Source: Physocladia obscura (Eukaryota; Chytridiomycota; Chytridiomycetes; Chytridiales; Chytriomycetaceae). From it: a stretch of 19,591 nucleotides of DNA. Made by a program: the position numbers and the translations under genes. A model generated the notes under the pieces. It made no database searches. It was not told where the DNA came from and saw nothing but the letters and a program-made list of their open reading frames with translations. The stretch lies in NCBI GenBank assembly GCA_027596945.1, contig JADGJH010000392.1, positions 1-19,591 of the forward strand, given 5' to 3'. This document shows, piece after piece, positions 1 to 9,915 of this stretch (its first letter is position 1; each line of letters starts with the position of its first letter).

Positions 1-58
1 GAAAAAAAAGGAACCTCCTTCCTCGACTTCTCTTTTCCAACTGCCACATCGTATTCTC

Positions 59-3000
59 TCAGTCTCGACCATGAATTCTAACACGATACAAGCAAGTGAA
101 ATCCGGGTTTCCCCAATTACTTGTGATTCTCAGCACAGCCACTTTCGGTACAATTCCAAGCTTTTCAATAGCCTTAATGGCCTCTTTATCTACCGCAAAA
201 GTTTGCACGTTACTGACGCTTGGGTCAAAAGTTTGTTGCGAAACCAGCAGGCCAACAATCGATTGATCGGTTTTTTTTTCTCCTCCTGTTCGCGGAAGCT
301 GACGCACTGCAGGTGAATTTAAGTCCATTTTCTTGAAGGCTGCCAGATCGTTAGTTAACACAATCCAAAGCTCCACGTTTTTCGGGGCTGACTTGACTGT
401 CCTGTTGTCAAGCAGAACTTCTTTCGGAACGTGGTCTATAGTGAATGATGTTGGAATGACTGGTGAAGCAAAGTGAATGCCGAGCGTTCCAGTGGGACCT
501 AAAAATGACGTAATTATAATCACTATTAGTCGATAAATTAACCCACCGACACAAACCTTCAGTTGCCCAGCATTTTCCAGGTGAAACTCCTTCAGTTATA
601 GCAATCATAGGTGAGTACCCAACTCTTACTCGATGGCCCATAGCTCTGCCGAAACTTGTATCACTGGGCAAAGTAAAAGATGCGCTCGTCAAATCACGAA
701 CAATATAACCACCATTAGCCTCCAAAGCAAAGTCTTCGCGACCAATACCATCTGCAACGTACTTTGTAAACGCATTCTGAATCAACGTGTCCATTACATC
801 TTTCAGCGCCTCTGCATCGAGTCGGGTGGCCTCGTTTTTGGCACCATCAAACCGGGCATCAATTTTGCTGGCAATTTGCGCTTTCGCGTTATTGATTTCA
901 ACGTCCAATAGCTTAATGACTTGGTCCCGTGTCAGTATCACTTTCGATCCTTCATTAGAAGCATCACCGTCGTCGCCTGATAAAAACTCGTTCACAAGCT
1001 CTCTGCTCTTGGCGAGATACTCGCGGCTCTGTTTTTCAAGCGCCGCTTCTATTGTTAAGGCGGTTTCGGCCGCAGCGGTTTTTGCAGCTGTTGATACGGC
1101 GGATTCAGCCGATGTAGCGGCTGTCGATGCCGCCGAGGCTAACGCATCAGTAATTTCACGTTGTAGAGTCGTGCCAAAGTCAACTTTCACGGATGCTGCA
1201 AAATTGGCCAGTCGGGCTTCAATGTGTGTCTTTTGAAACGTTTCAAACCCTTCTGCGAGAAGGTCATGCACCAATGAATCGACTTGACTTGAAGACACAA
1301 GGCTTTTCGTTGCATCTGCTATTTTTGATGTGATAAGCTCTTGGATACGGGTCTCTGACACTGTTGGTTTGTTGCTGGCATTGTTTATGATGGGTTTACT
1401 GCTGCTGCTGGATGCAGGTGTGACGATTATTTTTTGCTTCAAATATGCCAAAAAAGCGGGATCCAGAAAAATCTGGCCGGTTTTGGCATCCTGTTTTGCA
1501 AGCATCATTGTTGGCACCTTATCTTCAATTAATTTCAGGACATCGTTTTTGAAAGCATTTTCATTTGATATCAGATGTATTTTGACGCCGGCAATCTGGT
1601 TAACTACAGCCTGCAGTTTTTCTTCAATAGATTGTATTTGTGATACAGTTGCAGCGTGCCGCGTGCCACCTGCCGAAATCTCATTCTCAAGAGCAGCAAC
1701 AGTTGCTTCCAGGCCTGCGATTGACAAACCAGTAGATTCAACGGCGCCATACAGCGAGCGCGTGTCACTGGAAATCATGTCAAAAGATTTTGAAGATGTT
1801 TGGAATCCAGCATGCACTTGTTTGAGCGACGCTTCAAGGTGTTCGATGCGCGTCGCAAGAGCTTGGGCTTCGGTGATGTCCACGTATTTTACAGGCTCTG
1901 GAGGTGGCTTTATTTTAAAGCCGTTCTTATAGTTGCGTACTTGATCAGGCAAAAGAGTGCCCTTGACTCTCTTTTGAATTTCATTGGCAATATGTTTTGT
2001 CTTGTTCCAGAATGAAAAAACTACTTCGTTGCTCTGATTGACAGCTGATCCAAGGAATTTACTAGTTTGTTGAAATCCATGTTTTGCCACACTGTCTTTG
2101 GCGCCGCTGGTAACTTTTGCCAGTCGACTCAAAGAACCGACTACAACGGTATTGTACCAATCTAAAATTGCTGCATTTGGCTTGGCCACTGCATACGCCA
2201 ATACCGAAGAAACATTGCTCCATTGAGGAATATTGATGTTGCTTAAGGCATTTGTAGGTATAATATTTGCAAAAATGGCAACTGGTCTTTGAAATTCTGG
2301 ACGATGATAGATAATAGCAGTCGAAGTTGCAGAGAGTGTAATCAGCAGGATTATAATTTTTGAGGCTGACGCAAGAGATTTGTAAAAAGACAATATGTGA
2401 AGAATGATTGAGTTGAATGGTGTGATTATATAGTCTGATAGGATAGAAAAAGTGGTTGCAGCAAAAATGTGTAAGGCTGATGTAGAAATAATAGCTGGAG
2501 AGTTCAATGACGAAAATTGGTTTGATTGTGAATCAACGTCAAAATTTAAATCATTATTGCTGAAAACGTCAAAATTTTCCTGAAGTTCATTCAAATTCTC
2601 ATTATCGTCATCGTACTGAATTTGAATGGTCTCCACAACAACTACATCATCATCGTCGTCGTCATCATCATCATCGGCATCAGCATCGCTGTCATTTCTT
2701 CCATTATCTTCCTCGTCAGCATATTTTTCTCGATCATCATTATCATCGGTATTATTGCTATCGTCATCTGAAAATTTAACGCTGGATTCGGTTTTAGCAT
2801 TTTGTTTGTAGACAGCTGGTCTCTTCGGACGAGAAAACAGACGAATTGGGGAAATTGATGCAACGGCATTTTTAACAGTTTCCCACGGGGACGATTGCAA
2901 GCCATTCAGATTCTCTTTATCGTCCTTTGTTGAATCGCAACTTGAAGGTTAAAACGAGGAGATCAAAGAAAAAAACAACAAAAAAAAGCACCTTGACATC

Positions 3001-3660
3001 ATCGCTCAAGGCGCCATCTAGGGTTGCATCAGAGTCATTATTTGTGTAAGTTTGTATGGCCGCATCCGAGCGCGGATTGGGGCGCGAGGCGCGAGGACTG
3101 CGAGGGTTATTGTCATTACCGTTATTAAAGCTGCTCCGGGCAGCGCGCGGGATGCGAGCTGATCTGGGGGTGGCAGAAGGGTCTGGGATTGGGCTATTGC
3201 TATTGTTGTTGCTGGTATTGTTATTGGCAGTTGAGAGTGAGTTTGCGATGGTGTTGTTGGCCGTGGCACTCGCGACGGATGAGTCGGAGGCGGAGACGGA
3301 GGGGGTGTTCGAGCTGCCCGTTGGCGCAGCGACTGAGGGGTAGCGGTAAGGGCTATTTGCGTGTTTGGCGGCGACGCGTTCGCTGCGCCGCGTGGGAGTT
3401 GCGGCGGGAATGGGAAGTTTGGCGCGCGGTGTTCGCGCGAGGACTGTCAGTGAATAGCTGCTGCTGCCGTCGTTAACATCGTCGGTGGCTCCGCTTGTTG
3501 TTGCGCGCCGCACACTTCCGCTTCCGGTCGTCCCGCTGCGCCTGCCCCCTCGACCACCGCCACCAGAAGTACCATCTCCTGCGCTTGCACTTCCGCTCCC
3601 GTATATCTCGCCGTTAATATTGCCATTCACGTTTATATTGTTGCGCTGCGGGGTCGACAT
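59..3660 (-). CDS. SUN-domain inner nuclear membrane protein (LINC complex)
   Basis: Three exons, 3660-2992, 2924-557 and 498-59, encode 1158 residues. SUN proteins sit in the inner nuclear membrane and bind KASH proteins in the lumen, linking chromatin to the cytoskeleton. The N-terminus (about 1-370) is disordered, Asn/Ser/Arg-rich, with a poly-Asp run near 304-316. A hydrophobic stretch at about 372-402 and a stronger membrane segment at about 412-429 follow. Next comes a long Ala/Ser/Gln-rich region with likely coiled coil, then a C-terminal SUN domain from about 954. The SUN match is clear: ALEANGG near its start, KCWATEG over the second intron, and SNWGNPDFTCLYRVRIHG at the end. Intron 2 (556-499) is GT-AG with a CTAAT branch-like motif. 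Intron 1 (2991-2925) ends in AAAG. The ATG at 3660 is preferred; the frame stays open to an ATG at 3882, which would add 74 Lys/Arg-rich residues. Confidence is high for identity, moderate for the start. Confidence 0.9.
2641..2690. repeat. GAT/GAC triplet microsatellite encoding poly-Asp
   Basis: The plus strand shows near-perfect cat/cgt triplets. On the coding minus strand they read GAT/GAC and encode an acidic Asp tract in the nucleoplasmic part of the SUN protein. Length changes in units of three would keep the frame. Confidence 0.8.
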
Positions 3661-4225
3661 TCGAACGACAAGTGAGTGTGCTGGCGCTTGTTGTTTTGTT
3701 TTGTGTTTTGTGTTGTTTTTTGTTTTTTGTTTTGTCACGTTCATCTTTTGACAAGAAAGATCAAGAGACAAAAAACTTTGCCTGCTCCCTTGCAATTCTT
3801 TTTGTAAAATGTGCACTTTTATTTTGCCTTTTTCTCTCGTTCTTTCTCTTACTCTGGTCTTCTCTGCTTGCCTTTTCTTCATTTGATACCATGATGTCCG
3901 ATTTTTTCGAATCTTGGAAAACTTGATATGGAACGTGTGAGTGACAAGTTTCGTCAGTCGGTTTCGCAGATTGCAAGCAGGGACAAGACTGTGTCAATGT
4001 TCGTACCTCGATTTGATTCTGTTCTTCTGTTATATCGTATTTGTAGCATACTGTTTTGCGACTGGGTGGTCATTGTGTTACCATTGCTGTATCATTGTTG
4101 CTCACCTCTGCTCATAAACACCTTATTTTACTTTTGCGTGCAGCTCAATTCCACTGTCGAGCTCTTCAACTCATGCTCCAGATCCGCGCAAGTCAAAACC
4201 ATCTTCGGCTGGCGTGAAAGGCAAA
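3661..4225. promoter_or_regulatory. Divergent promoter and leader region between the SUN gene and SET1
   Basis: About 565 nt lie between the chosen starts of the two divergent genes. On the minus strand, 3690-3735 is A/C-rich with repeated CAAAA units, as expected of a fungal 5' leader. The stretch 3790-3870 is strongly pyrimidine-rich on the plus strand. An ATG at 3928 is followed after nine bases by GTGAGT, a consensus 5' splice site. A good 3' splice site (TTTTGCGTGCAG) ends at 4143. A spliced SET1 leader of about 207 nt intron is therefore plausible. I could not join that small exon to the SET1 frame with matching phase, so I do not annotate it as coding. No TATA box stands out. Confidence 0.5.
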
Positions 4226-7200
4226 ATGAAGCTTCTTTCGCGGCTGAAACGCTTTTACTGGCTGGTTGGTAAAGTGAACACCCTCAACGAAACCGATATC
4301 ATTATTGACTTAGTCATCACATATGATCTTGTATTCTGTTTTGTTTTATTCAAAATCTCTTCCTTGTGTAGATTGATGCAGATTTCGATGGCCCATTGCC
4401 CCCTTCGGCCATATCCATCAGTGGGTTACCGGTCAATACAAAGAAAACAGACTTGCTCAATATTTTCAGTAAATACGGCTCTGTCGGCTTTATTAATCTT
4501 CTACCTGCTTCGGCAATTGACGAATTCTCGCTTCGAATAACTTCAAATCTTTTAGCTGCTTTGGTTTCGTTTGAAGACAAGAGTACCGACGGTTCCACAC
4601 ATCTGAAATTTGCTGGCGTTAATGCTGCACTACTTGCGGTTAAGTCAGAGAATCGTGGTTATATTGGCGGCTCGATCGTTAAAGTTGCTCTTTACTGTTT
4701 GTTTTTCCTTTTCCTCAACTTACCTTAACTCTTTCTTATTATCAAAATATGTTATCTTTTTTATTTATACAGCTGGAAACTTGTCCAGCCAATCAGATGA
4801 ACTATCATCGTCGATTGACTCAATTGTGACGAACGGCACTTCGATAAACCGCGATTCCCACCAATTTCATTCGCAAATATCAACTTCGTTATTGGACAGA
4901 CAAAATAAAGAATCAATGACTAATGGTGATGAATCCCGAAGGAAAAAATTTTCTGAGTCGTCCGAAACCAACCGAATAAATCTCCAACTTCAAAAAAATG
5001 AAACATCAATTGACAACTTTCAGAATTCACTGTCGTCGCCACTTTCAGTTACTTCCAGCTTAAAAAACTCAAAGTCACCAGGAGGAATCCATACAGCTCC
5101 ATTCAGTATTTCGAAGCCGCCTCCCAGTATTCACCAACAACAGCAGCAAATTATAACGGAGAATCATCAGCAAATAAAATTTGTCATACACTCTAAGCAA
5201 TCTCTAATTTCATTTCCTTTAGAATCTGCCATAAATCAAGAGCAAGAATACCCCCCTTTGGCCGCAACAACTTCAGTTGTCGCGACAACTACGAATACAG
5301 CATCTTTAATAAAAAAATTTGACAGTGAAAATGTCAGCGGCAGCGAAAACAAACCTCTTATACCAACATTATCACAGTCAGTTATTCTACCGCAACAAAC
5401 TGCGCAACATGTACTCCAAAACGGCTTTTTTTCACCGACAATGGCAACGTCATCAGTAGCAACAGTTCCACCTGTTTTATTCATGCGTCAAATTATCAAG
5501 GATCCTATTGTTGCCGCTATAGTTGGAATGCAATCGACAAATATACGTGCAGCTGGGCTGAAGCAATATGAAAAACTAACGTCAGCGTTGCCAATGTCTC
5601 GTAAAAAAGATTTGACAGCAGCGTCTACGACAACAGCACGTCGGTCACCTGGCCGGAGCATCAGCCGAAGCCGAAGCCGAAGCCGAAGTCGAAGTCGAAG
5701 CCGAAGCCGGAGCCGGAGCCGGAGTCGGAGTCGGAGTCGGAGTCGAAGTCGAAGTCGAAGTCTAAGTCGGAGTCGGACTCGGAGTAGGAGTCGTGATCGT
5801 GATCGTAATCGAGAATCTCACCGAGAGTGCGAACGGCATCGAGACCGAGATCGCGACCGTGAGCGTGGGCGTCGAGATCGGGATCGAGGGCGGTATAGAG
5901 ACGTTCCTCGCAAACGGAGCCGGAGCCGCAGTCCACGAAACGGAAATGCCCGAAGTAGTCGAGGTGAGCAACAGCAGCCATCTCGGCGGTATGATCGAAG
6001 TTCGAGCCCTAAATTACGCAACGGAAGACGGTCGCGTAGTCGGAGCCCAACATCGAGGCGGCGGGAGCGCAGTGTGGAACGGTATGATGAAGATAAATAT
6101 GGTCGCGAATCGAAAGTTTCAGGGCCGTTTTCGAGGCCAAACATTTCTGTTGGTGACAGTAAGACGTATTATTCGGATCGTGGGGGCTATAGAAATGGAG
6201 ACTCTGTTACCAAAAAATATGAAGAGTATAAAGCTCGGAACGGAAATAATATGTTGCAAAGTGTTACTGATATGGTATCTGCAAGTCTTGAGGATGGCCT
6301 TTTGAATGACATACGGCGACGAATTATGATACCGCTTGTTGACAAATATGTGGATTCATACTTAAAGAAAATGGCTGAAACCAAGAACTCAGTACCAACT
6401 GTAACAAGTGCCGACATAAGTTTTGCCGCAAAACAAATGCCTGACTCTATTCCGTTCAAAAACAACGGAAACCTTCCTATCACCACAGTTGTATCACAAG
6501 AATCTTTCTCCAAATCTGTCGCTGTAGTGGCAAAACAAAATGAAGACCGTGCTGTATCATCATCAAATATTCTTCCGAGCTTCAAAAAGCAGTCAACTAA
6601 CCCAGTTATCATCAGCAAGCGCATTATTTCAAACAATAGTAATTCTGCTTCGGAAAACGGCGATGATGACAGGGACGATGAAAATGGTGATGGAAAAAAT
6701 TACAATAGTTACAAGAACGATACCGAAGTTGTTGTAACGGCAAACAAAGCGGCGATTTTGTTTCAGCAACAACAGCACCAACAAAAAGATCCAGCAGCAA
6801 AAAAATCCACAAAAGACAGGTGGTTGGTACAGCGAAACCGATCCAGACTTTCGACTATTCATTGGAGCAGTGACGAAGAAGAGAAATCAGAGAATGCTGA
6901 AGAATTTGATAGCCTTGTTGAAGATGATGAAGTTGAAGATGAATACGAAGATGATGATGATGATGAAGAAAAAGAGGGAGAAGAAGGAGAAGTCACTGTT
7001 GTAAATTCTTCAGAGGGAACTGGAAATGACGGAAAAAATGCGATTATTTCCACTAAAGCCATAGAGAACGCTCGAGCTTCTATAGCATCATCTTTGGAAT
7101 TAGTCGCAGTCATTGAAGTTGAAAATCCGACTGAGACTAATCAGCCTGCCGTTGTCGCGCTTAATGACAGTAACTCAGAAGCATTGGGAAATAAGGAAGT

Positions 7201-8948
7201 ATCTCCAAAGCCAGAAAAATCCCTTTACGAAAGTCTCCTAGAAGCACAACGCAATTACTCAAAAAAGCGGCCTAGGCAAAATCATTCAAAGATTGCCGGG
7301 GATGGAAGCCCCAACCTGAAAAGTTCAACAGCCGCTGCAACAGCCGCTGCCGCCGAAGCCAGAGCGCGAAAGGCCGAAGCAGCTGCCCAGCGGAAGAAAA
7401 AGAAACGGATGCAATTATCTCAGCATTTTTCGGCTGTTACTGGGTATATCCGACCCGAGCGTCCAGCCATCGTGTTTCCTCTATCCCCGGCGGACAGCGC
7501 ACAAGACTTGCTTCAGCCGTTTATTTGGCCAGAAGAGCCAATTAAAACATACAACTATTTGAATTTGAACCCTGGATGCGACGATGAGGATGTTTATAGC
7601 CGGAGTGAAGAAGAGGAAGTTGGGTGGGATAGTGATGCTTCGCTTGATTTTAGTGATTTGGATTTGATTGCTGGTGTTGCGGGAGATGAGCGACGGGAGG
7701 AGGATCTGAAATTTTTACATGCCGTTGCCGTTGAAGAGCGATTGCGAAGAAAAAAAAGCCGGCTTATGAAGCGAGCACAAAGAAATGAAATAATTGATGG
7801 TGAGATTGTTTTGTTTTTCGCTTGTATTTTTTCGAAATTCTGATAAAATTTCCATTCAGTGGAGGCAGAAATGGAGAAGCATAAAAAATCAGCGCTAGTT
7901 GACGAACTTTTCGTCACTTTTGGAAGGCATAGAAGTGGGTCTGCTCGAACAGAAGGGTTCTACAAAATACCGGCACATGAAAAATACAAGTATCTCAACA
8001 ATAACAATAACAGCAGCAACCAATATCGAAATTCAAATGATCCCAATTTCATAGAATCTGTGATTCCTCAGGCTCTTGGTTTTAGTGCTGACGGTATTAG
8101 AGATGGTTTATTTTCTGGTGGTGGTGGCGGTGGTAGTAGTAATGCACGGTCACGCGGAGTTACGCGGTTGGTTGGCAGTGGAAGCGGAAGACCAGTATCA
8201 GATCCACAAATGCGTTCAGCCTCGAATTCAGTGTTCACTGCAATTTATGGAGAGAACGCAACGGATGTCATAAAATATAATGACATGCGATCGCGAAAAA
8301 ACCGACTCCGGTTTGCTCGTAGTAAAATTCATGATTGGGGACTTTTTGCATTGGAACCTATTCAAGCTGATGATATTGTTATCGAGTACATTGGCGAAAT
8401 GATTCGACAGAAGGTTTTTTTGTTTTCTTGTTTTTTTTGCTTCTGTTACTTTCTGTTTTATTTTTTTGTTTGTAGATATATGAGTTTGTATTTTGTTTCT
8501 GACGCTTTTTTTTTCTTTTTCTTTTCATAGGTTGCTGATCATCGTGAGAAAATTTACGAAAAATCTGGGATCGGAAGTAGTTATTTGTTCCGAATTGATG
8601 ATGATAACATTATTGATGCGACAAAATCTGGAAATTTAGCACGATTTATAAACCACTGTTGTGATGTAAGCAAGGCAAAACAAAAAAACAAAAAAAACGA
8701 ACAACTCAATTTTATTTTAACAGCCAAACTGTAATGCAAAAATCATTACTGTAGACGGTCAGAAGAAGATTGTCATTTATGCGAATAAGCCAGTTTCTGA
8801 GGGAGAAGAAATCACTTACGACTACAAGTTTCCAATTGAAGAGGACAAGATTCCTTGCTTATGTGGAGCTCAGGCAAGCTTTCTATTTACTTTACGCATT
8901 TTGTACTAAATCCACAACTTTTAGGCCTGTCGAGGATTCCTTAACTAA
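4226..8948 (+). CDS. SET1: Set1/COMPASS histone H3 lysine-4 methyltransferase
   Basis: Exons 4226-4268, 4382-4696, 4773-7799, 7860-8413, 8531-8665, 8724-8873 and 8925-8948 encode 1415 residues. The protein methylates histone H3 K4 as catalytic subunit of COMPASS in the nucleus. In order: an RRM-like domain (about 20-117); a long disordered middle with an Arg-Ser run (about 417-459); an acidic Asp/Glu block near 6920-6990; a Win-type motif GSARTEGFY (from 1155), which in SETD1/MLL proteins docks WDR5/Swd3; a SET domain from about 1277 ([43 protein letters not shown]); and post-SET cysteines C1403, C1405 and C1410. The end is very close to SETD1 and yeast Set1. All phases match. The start is uncertain: the frame is open back to 4145 behind a good 3' splice site, so an upstream exon may exist. 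The last intron is GC-AG. Confidence 0.93.
5662..5792 (+). repeat. Hexanucleotide tandem repeat encoding an Arg-Ser tract in SET1
   Basis: About 21 imperfect copies of a six-base unit (agccga, agtcga, agtcgg, agccgg variants) run in frame and encode alternating Ser-Arg. Flanking sequence to about 6080 continues as Arg/Asp/Ser-rich coding ([11 protein letters not shown], then [11 protein letters not shown]). The unit is two codons, so copy-number change keeps the frame. The drift in third positions suggests selection on the protein rather than a fresh expansion. Confidence 0.85.
8874..8924 (+). other. GC-AG intron, last intron of SET1
   Basis: Conserved Set1 C-termini read CLCGA-x-x-C-R-G. 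This is only recovered here by splicing CAG|GCAAGC to TTTTAG|GCCTGT, giving CLCGAQACRGFLN and a stop. No GT donor in the region fits. The 51-nt intron has a TACTAAAT branch-like motif about 15 nt before its end. The intron is a multiple of three but carries an in-frame stop at that motif. Confidence 0.85.
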
Positions 8949-9004
8949 ATCATAATTGCAAAGGCATAACATAATAAAGAAATGTTTTATTATTGCAACT
9001 AATT
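8949..9004. terminator. Shared 3' region of convergent SET1 and cytochrome c heme lyase genes
   Basis: Only 56 nt separate the two stop codons. AATAAA occurs on the plus strand at 8973-8978, 25 nt after the SET1 stop. AATAAA also occurs on the minus strand at 8991-8986, just after the heme lyase stop. The two polyadenylation signals face each other with 7 nt between them, so the two transcripts probably overlap at their 3' ends. Confidence 0.7.
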
Positions 9005-9845
9005 TCAATTTGTGCCGAAATATTTTTCCCACTGTGTTGATCCAAAATTTTTCAGCCGGTCAAAAACTGATGATGGTGAATCCAAGGCTGGACGCACGTC
9101 CACATTAAATACGGGATTATCCGGCTCATCGTGCCCCGAATAATAATCAATCACATAGCGAACATCTTTTCCACATCTATTAACTGTCCAATCATGTCTG
9201 TCGAATGGTTTATCGGCTCTATATATTTCAGTCAGAATTTGAAGGGGAACTCAGAAAAAAAGGAAAACCAAGGCATACCCATGAACGATTCCCATCCATC
9301 TTGCCTTCGGACTTAAATCACTCGGGCGACCTTGAAACCGGGCCAATTTAATATCTTTGCAGTCACTTTTTTATGAACGAAAAAAAGTGTTCTTAGTAAT
9401 CACCACTTTTCGCTTTTTTCTTCCCTCACCAGTGATATTTGTTTTCCCATTTGAGAATTTCTCCCCAGCAGGCTTCGTTTAGAAAGTTATGAATTGCGAC
9501 CATTGTTGGAACATCGCCTTCATTGGTTTCCCAACCTTTGCGTTTGAGTGCATTGTAGAAAGCTTGCGGCGACGGATAGTCCCAGTTTGCGCCAGACTCA
9601 TCGCCACGTGGAATTGATGATATTTCCCGTTCAGTACTGAGCCGCTCAGATCCGCTAGCATCGTTAATCCCAAAAGGAATATTGTTGAGTGGATTTAGCT
9701 GGCCTGCAACAACCGGATGCCCGTCTGGCACTCGCGCATCAGATCCATGTGGAACTGGACATGCACTACTATTGGCTGCTCCGGCCACTTTTGCGAATCG
9801 TGCGTGATCAACTGGGCATTGACGTTTGTCGTTGTTAACTGCCAT
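9005..9845 (-). CDS. HCCS: Holocytochrome c-type synthase (cytochrome c heme lyase)
   Basis: Exons 9845-9430, 9365-9279 and 9218-9005 encode 238 residues, a normal family length. The enzyme attaches heme to the CXXCH cysteines of apocytochrome c on the intermembrane-space side of the mitochondrial inner membrane. Two Cys-Pro motifs of the heme-regulatory type are near the N-terminus (C10-P11, C29-P30). Family motifs follow in order: [31 protein letters not shown] with H119 in the position I believe is the heme-ligand histidine, [37 protein letters not shown] and DVRPALDS. The start is the first true ATG, MAVNNDK. Intron 1 (9429-9366) ends in A-rich AAG; intron 2 (9278-9219) is GTATGC to ATATAG. 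Both are phase 2. The gene starts 70 nt after the SYF1 stop on the same strand. Fungi often have separate lyases for cytochromes c and c1; which one this is cannot be told by eye. Confidence 0.93.
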
Positions 9846-9915
9846 ATAAAAATTTGACAAAAAAAAGAAAAAAAAAGTTCCACAATTTATTATTTTCAGT
9901 TTTTTCCAAAATATT
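9846..9915 (-). promoter_or_regulatory. 70-nt gap: SYF1 3' end and heme lyase promoter
   Basis: The SYF1 stop and the heme lyase ATG are separated by 70 A/T-rich bases with homopolymer A/T runs. The SYF1 terminator and the heme lyase promoter or leader must overlap here or reach into SYF1 coding sequence. I see no clear AATAAA on the minus strand in the gap. Confidence 0.5.

Noticed and set aside
408..556. Reading the SUN exon straight through past the second intron
   Set aside because: The read-through tail matches no SUN sequence, while GT-AG splicing restores CWATEGPTGT and the full conserved C-terminus.
2942..2947. TTCAAG as the acceptor of the first SUN intron
   Set aside because: It puts the next exon out of frame with a stop shortly after; the AACAAAG acceptor 16 nt later keeps the frame.
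3761..3997. Small minus-strand open frame in the SUN/SET1 intergenic region
   Set aside because: No recognisable domain, no splice context, and it overlaps the leader sequences of both genes.
5661..6144. Opposite-strand open frames rich in Asp-Ser or Arg over the SET1 repeat region
   Set aside because: They are by-products of the in-frame hexamer repeat, have no splice or domain support, and overlap a well-supported gene.
9240..9430. Coding through the heme lyase introns
   Set aside because: In-frame stops occur, and splicing recovers every conserved heme lyase block with matching phase.
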